From Dinochytrium kinnereticum (Eukaryota; Chytridiomycota; Chytridiomycetes; Chytridiales; Chytridiaceae), in assembly GCA_027604005.1 (NCBI GenBank), contig JADGJT010000379.1, forward strand, positions 1 to 21,041: a stretch of DNA of 21,041 nt, in the 5' to 3' direction. The notes beneath the pieces were generated by a model. It ran no database searches, had not been told where the DNA came from, and saw only the letters and a program-made list of their open reading frames with translations. This document shows positions 21,001 through 21,041 of this stretch, piece by piece. How positions within the stretch are numbered: the first letter of the stretch is position 1; the number at the start of each line of letters is the position of its first letter. The position numbers and the translations under genes are program-made.

Positions 21001-21041
21001 TCGGATGGTGCGGTTCGAACCCCGTCGTCTACACCTGGAGG
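18035..21041 (+). CDS. WSC-domain type I membrane protein (cell-wall sensor-like), 3' truncated by window edge
   Basis: Exon 1 is 18035-19631, with donor GTATGT. Exon 2 starts at 19970 and stays open to the window edge. The signal peptide core is TLTLLLLLLAVSSVNA. An alternative in-frame ATG at 18080 gives a shorter n-region and may be the true start. Residues 46-146 carry eight Cys (46, 72, 76, 97, 99, 122, 126, 132) in a WSC-type carbohydrate-binding pattern (GCF…C…C…CYC…C…C…CGG). A Pro/Ser/Thr/Gly-rich stalk, probably O-glycosylated, runs to about 340. A transmembrane helix at about 345-366 is followed by RRARTR, a stop-transfer signal. The cytoplasmic part exceeds 500 residues and is Ser-rich, with a poly-Ser run, a His-rich patch and a 42-residue repeat at the edge. 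Yeast Wsc proteins act as wall-stress sensors with short tails; this much longer tail differs. A wall-sensing role is inferred. Confidence 0.78.
19187..19221 (+). repeat. (TCC)n coding microsatellite encoding poly-Ser
   Basis: The tract lies in exon 1 of the WSC gene, just after the transmembrane helix, and encodes a run of about a dozen Ser. It is likely to vary in length between strains. Confidence 0.85.
19756..19893 (+). repeat. three tandem copies of a 44-50-bp unit inside an intron
   Basis: Units starting at 19756, 19806 and 19850 share GCGTGAAGCTTTGGGCTCTC and a following CAGTCCCTTCCTC, each ending in a T run of variable length. The second copy has two differences in the shared core. 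They lie wholly within the 338-nt intron (19632-19969) of the WSC gene. Confidence 0.9.
20828..20915 (+). repeat. 88-bp direct repeat, copy 1
   Basis: This copy is identical to 20954-21041. The offset is 126 bp, exactly 42 codons, so it is an in-frame internal repeat of the cytoplasmic tail (unit rich in Ser, Gly and Pro). Confidence 0.95.
20954..21041 (+). repeat. 88-bp direct repeat, copy 2, ending at the window edge
   Basis: This is an exact copy of 20828-20915 that runs to the last base of the window. It may be the start of a longer tandem array or an assembly artefact at a contig end. Confidence 0.95.

Overview
The window looks like nuclear DNA of a flagellated (zoosporic) fungus, most likely a chytrid. 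Genes are split by many short GT-AG introns (often 42-80 nt, some with a TACTAAC/CTAAC branch site). Two genes belong to families typical of flagellated cells: a soluble adenylyl cyclase (ADCY10)-like protein and a CNBD2-like cyclic-nucleotide-binding protein. The species is not identified; the chytrid assignment is inference. There are no rRNA genes, recognisable tRNAs, CRISPR arrays or transposons. All exon models were built by hand and every splice junction preserves the reading frame.

Layout. (1) 306-2810 (+), a 791-aa protein with a long disordered N-terminus and two cyclic-nucleotide-binding domains, 3 exons. (2) 3001-4206 (+), a 337-aa alpha/beta hydrolase of the Lpx1 type ending in Ser-Arg-Leu, a peroxisomal PTS1 signal, 5 exons. 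(3) 10528-4552 (-), a 1537-aa ADCY10-like protein with two degenerate cyclase domains, an intact P-loop NTPase and a C-terminal helical repeat region, 15 exons. (4) 13319-10985 (-), a 508-aa secreted prenylcysteine oxidase, 5 exons. (5) 14259-16981 (+), a 731-aa secreted heparinase II/III-like protein, 3 exons. (6) 18035 to beyond the right edge (+), a WSC-domain type I membrane protein with a long cytoplasmic tail, at least 2 exons. Genes 2 and 3 converge, genes 4 and 5 diverge across 939 bp, and 1.05 kb packed with microsatellites separates genes 5 and 6.

Themes. Genes 1 and 3 suggest cyclic-nucleotide signalling, although the cyclase active site of gene 3 appears lost. Genes 5 and 6 concern the extracellular matrix or cell wall, and gene 4 clears prenylated cysteine in an acidic secretory compartment.

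The most unusual signal is compositional. Most exons begin C-rich in the coding strand and end G/T-rich, and the pattern resets after each intron in genes on both strands. It is strong enough to see by eye and to count in third codon positions.
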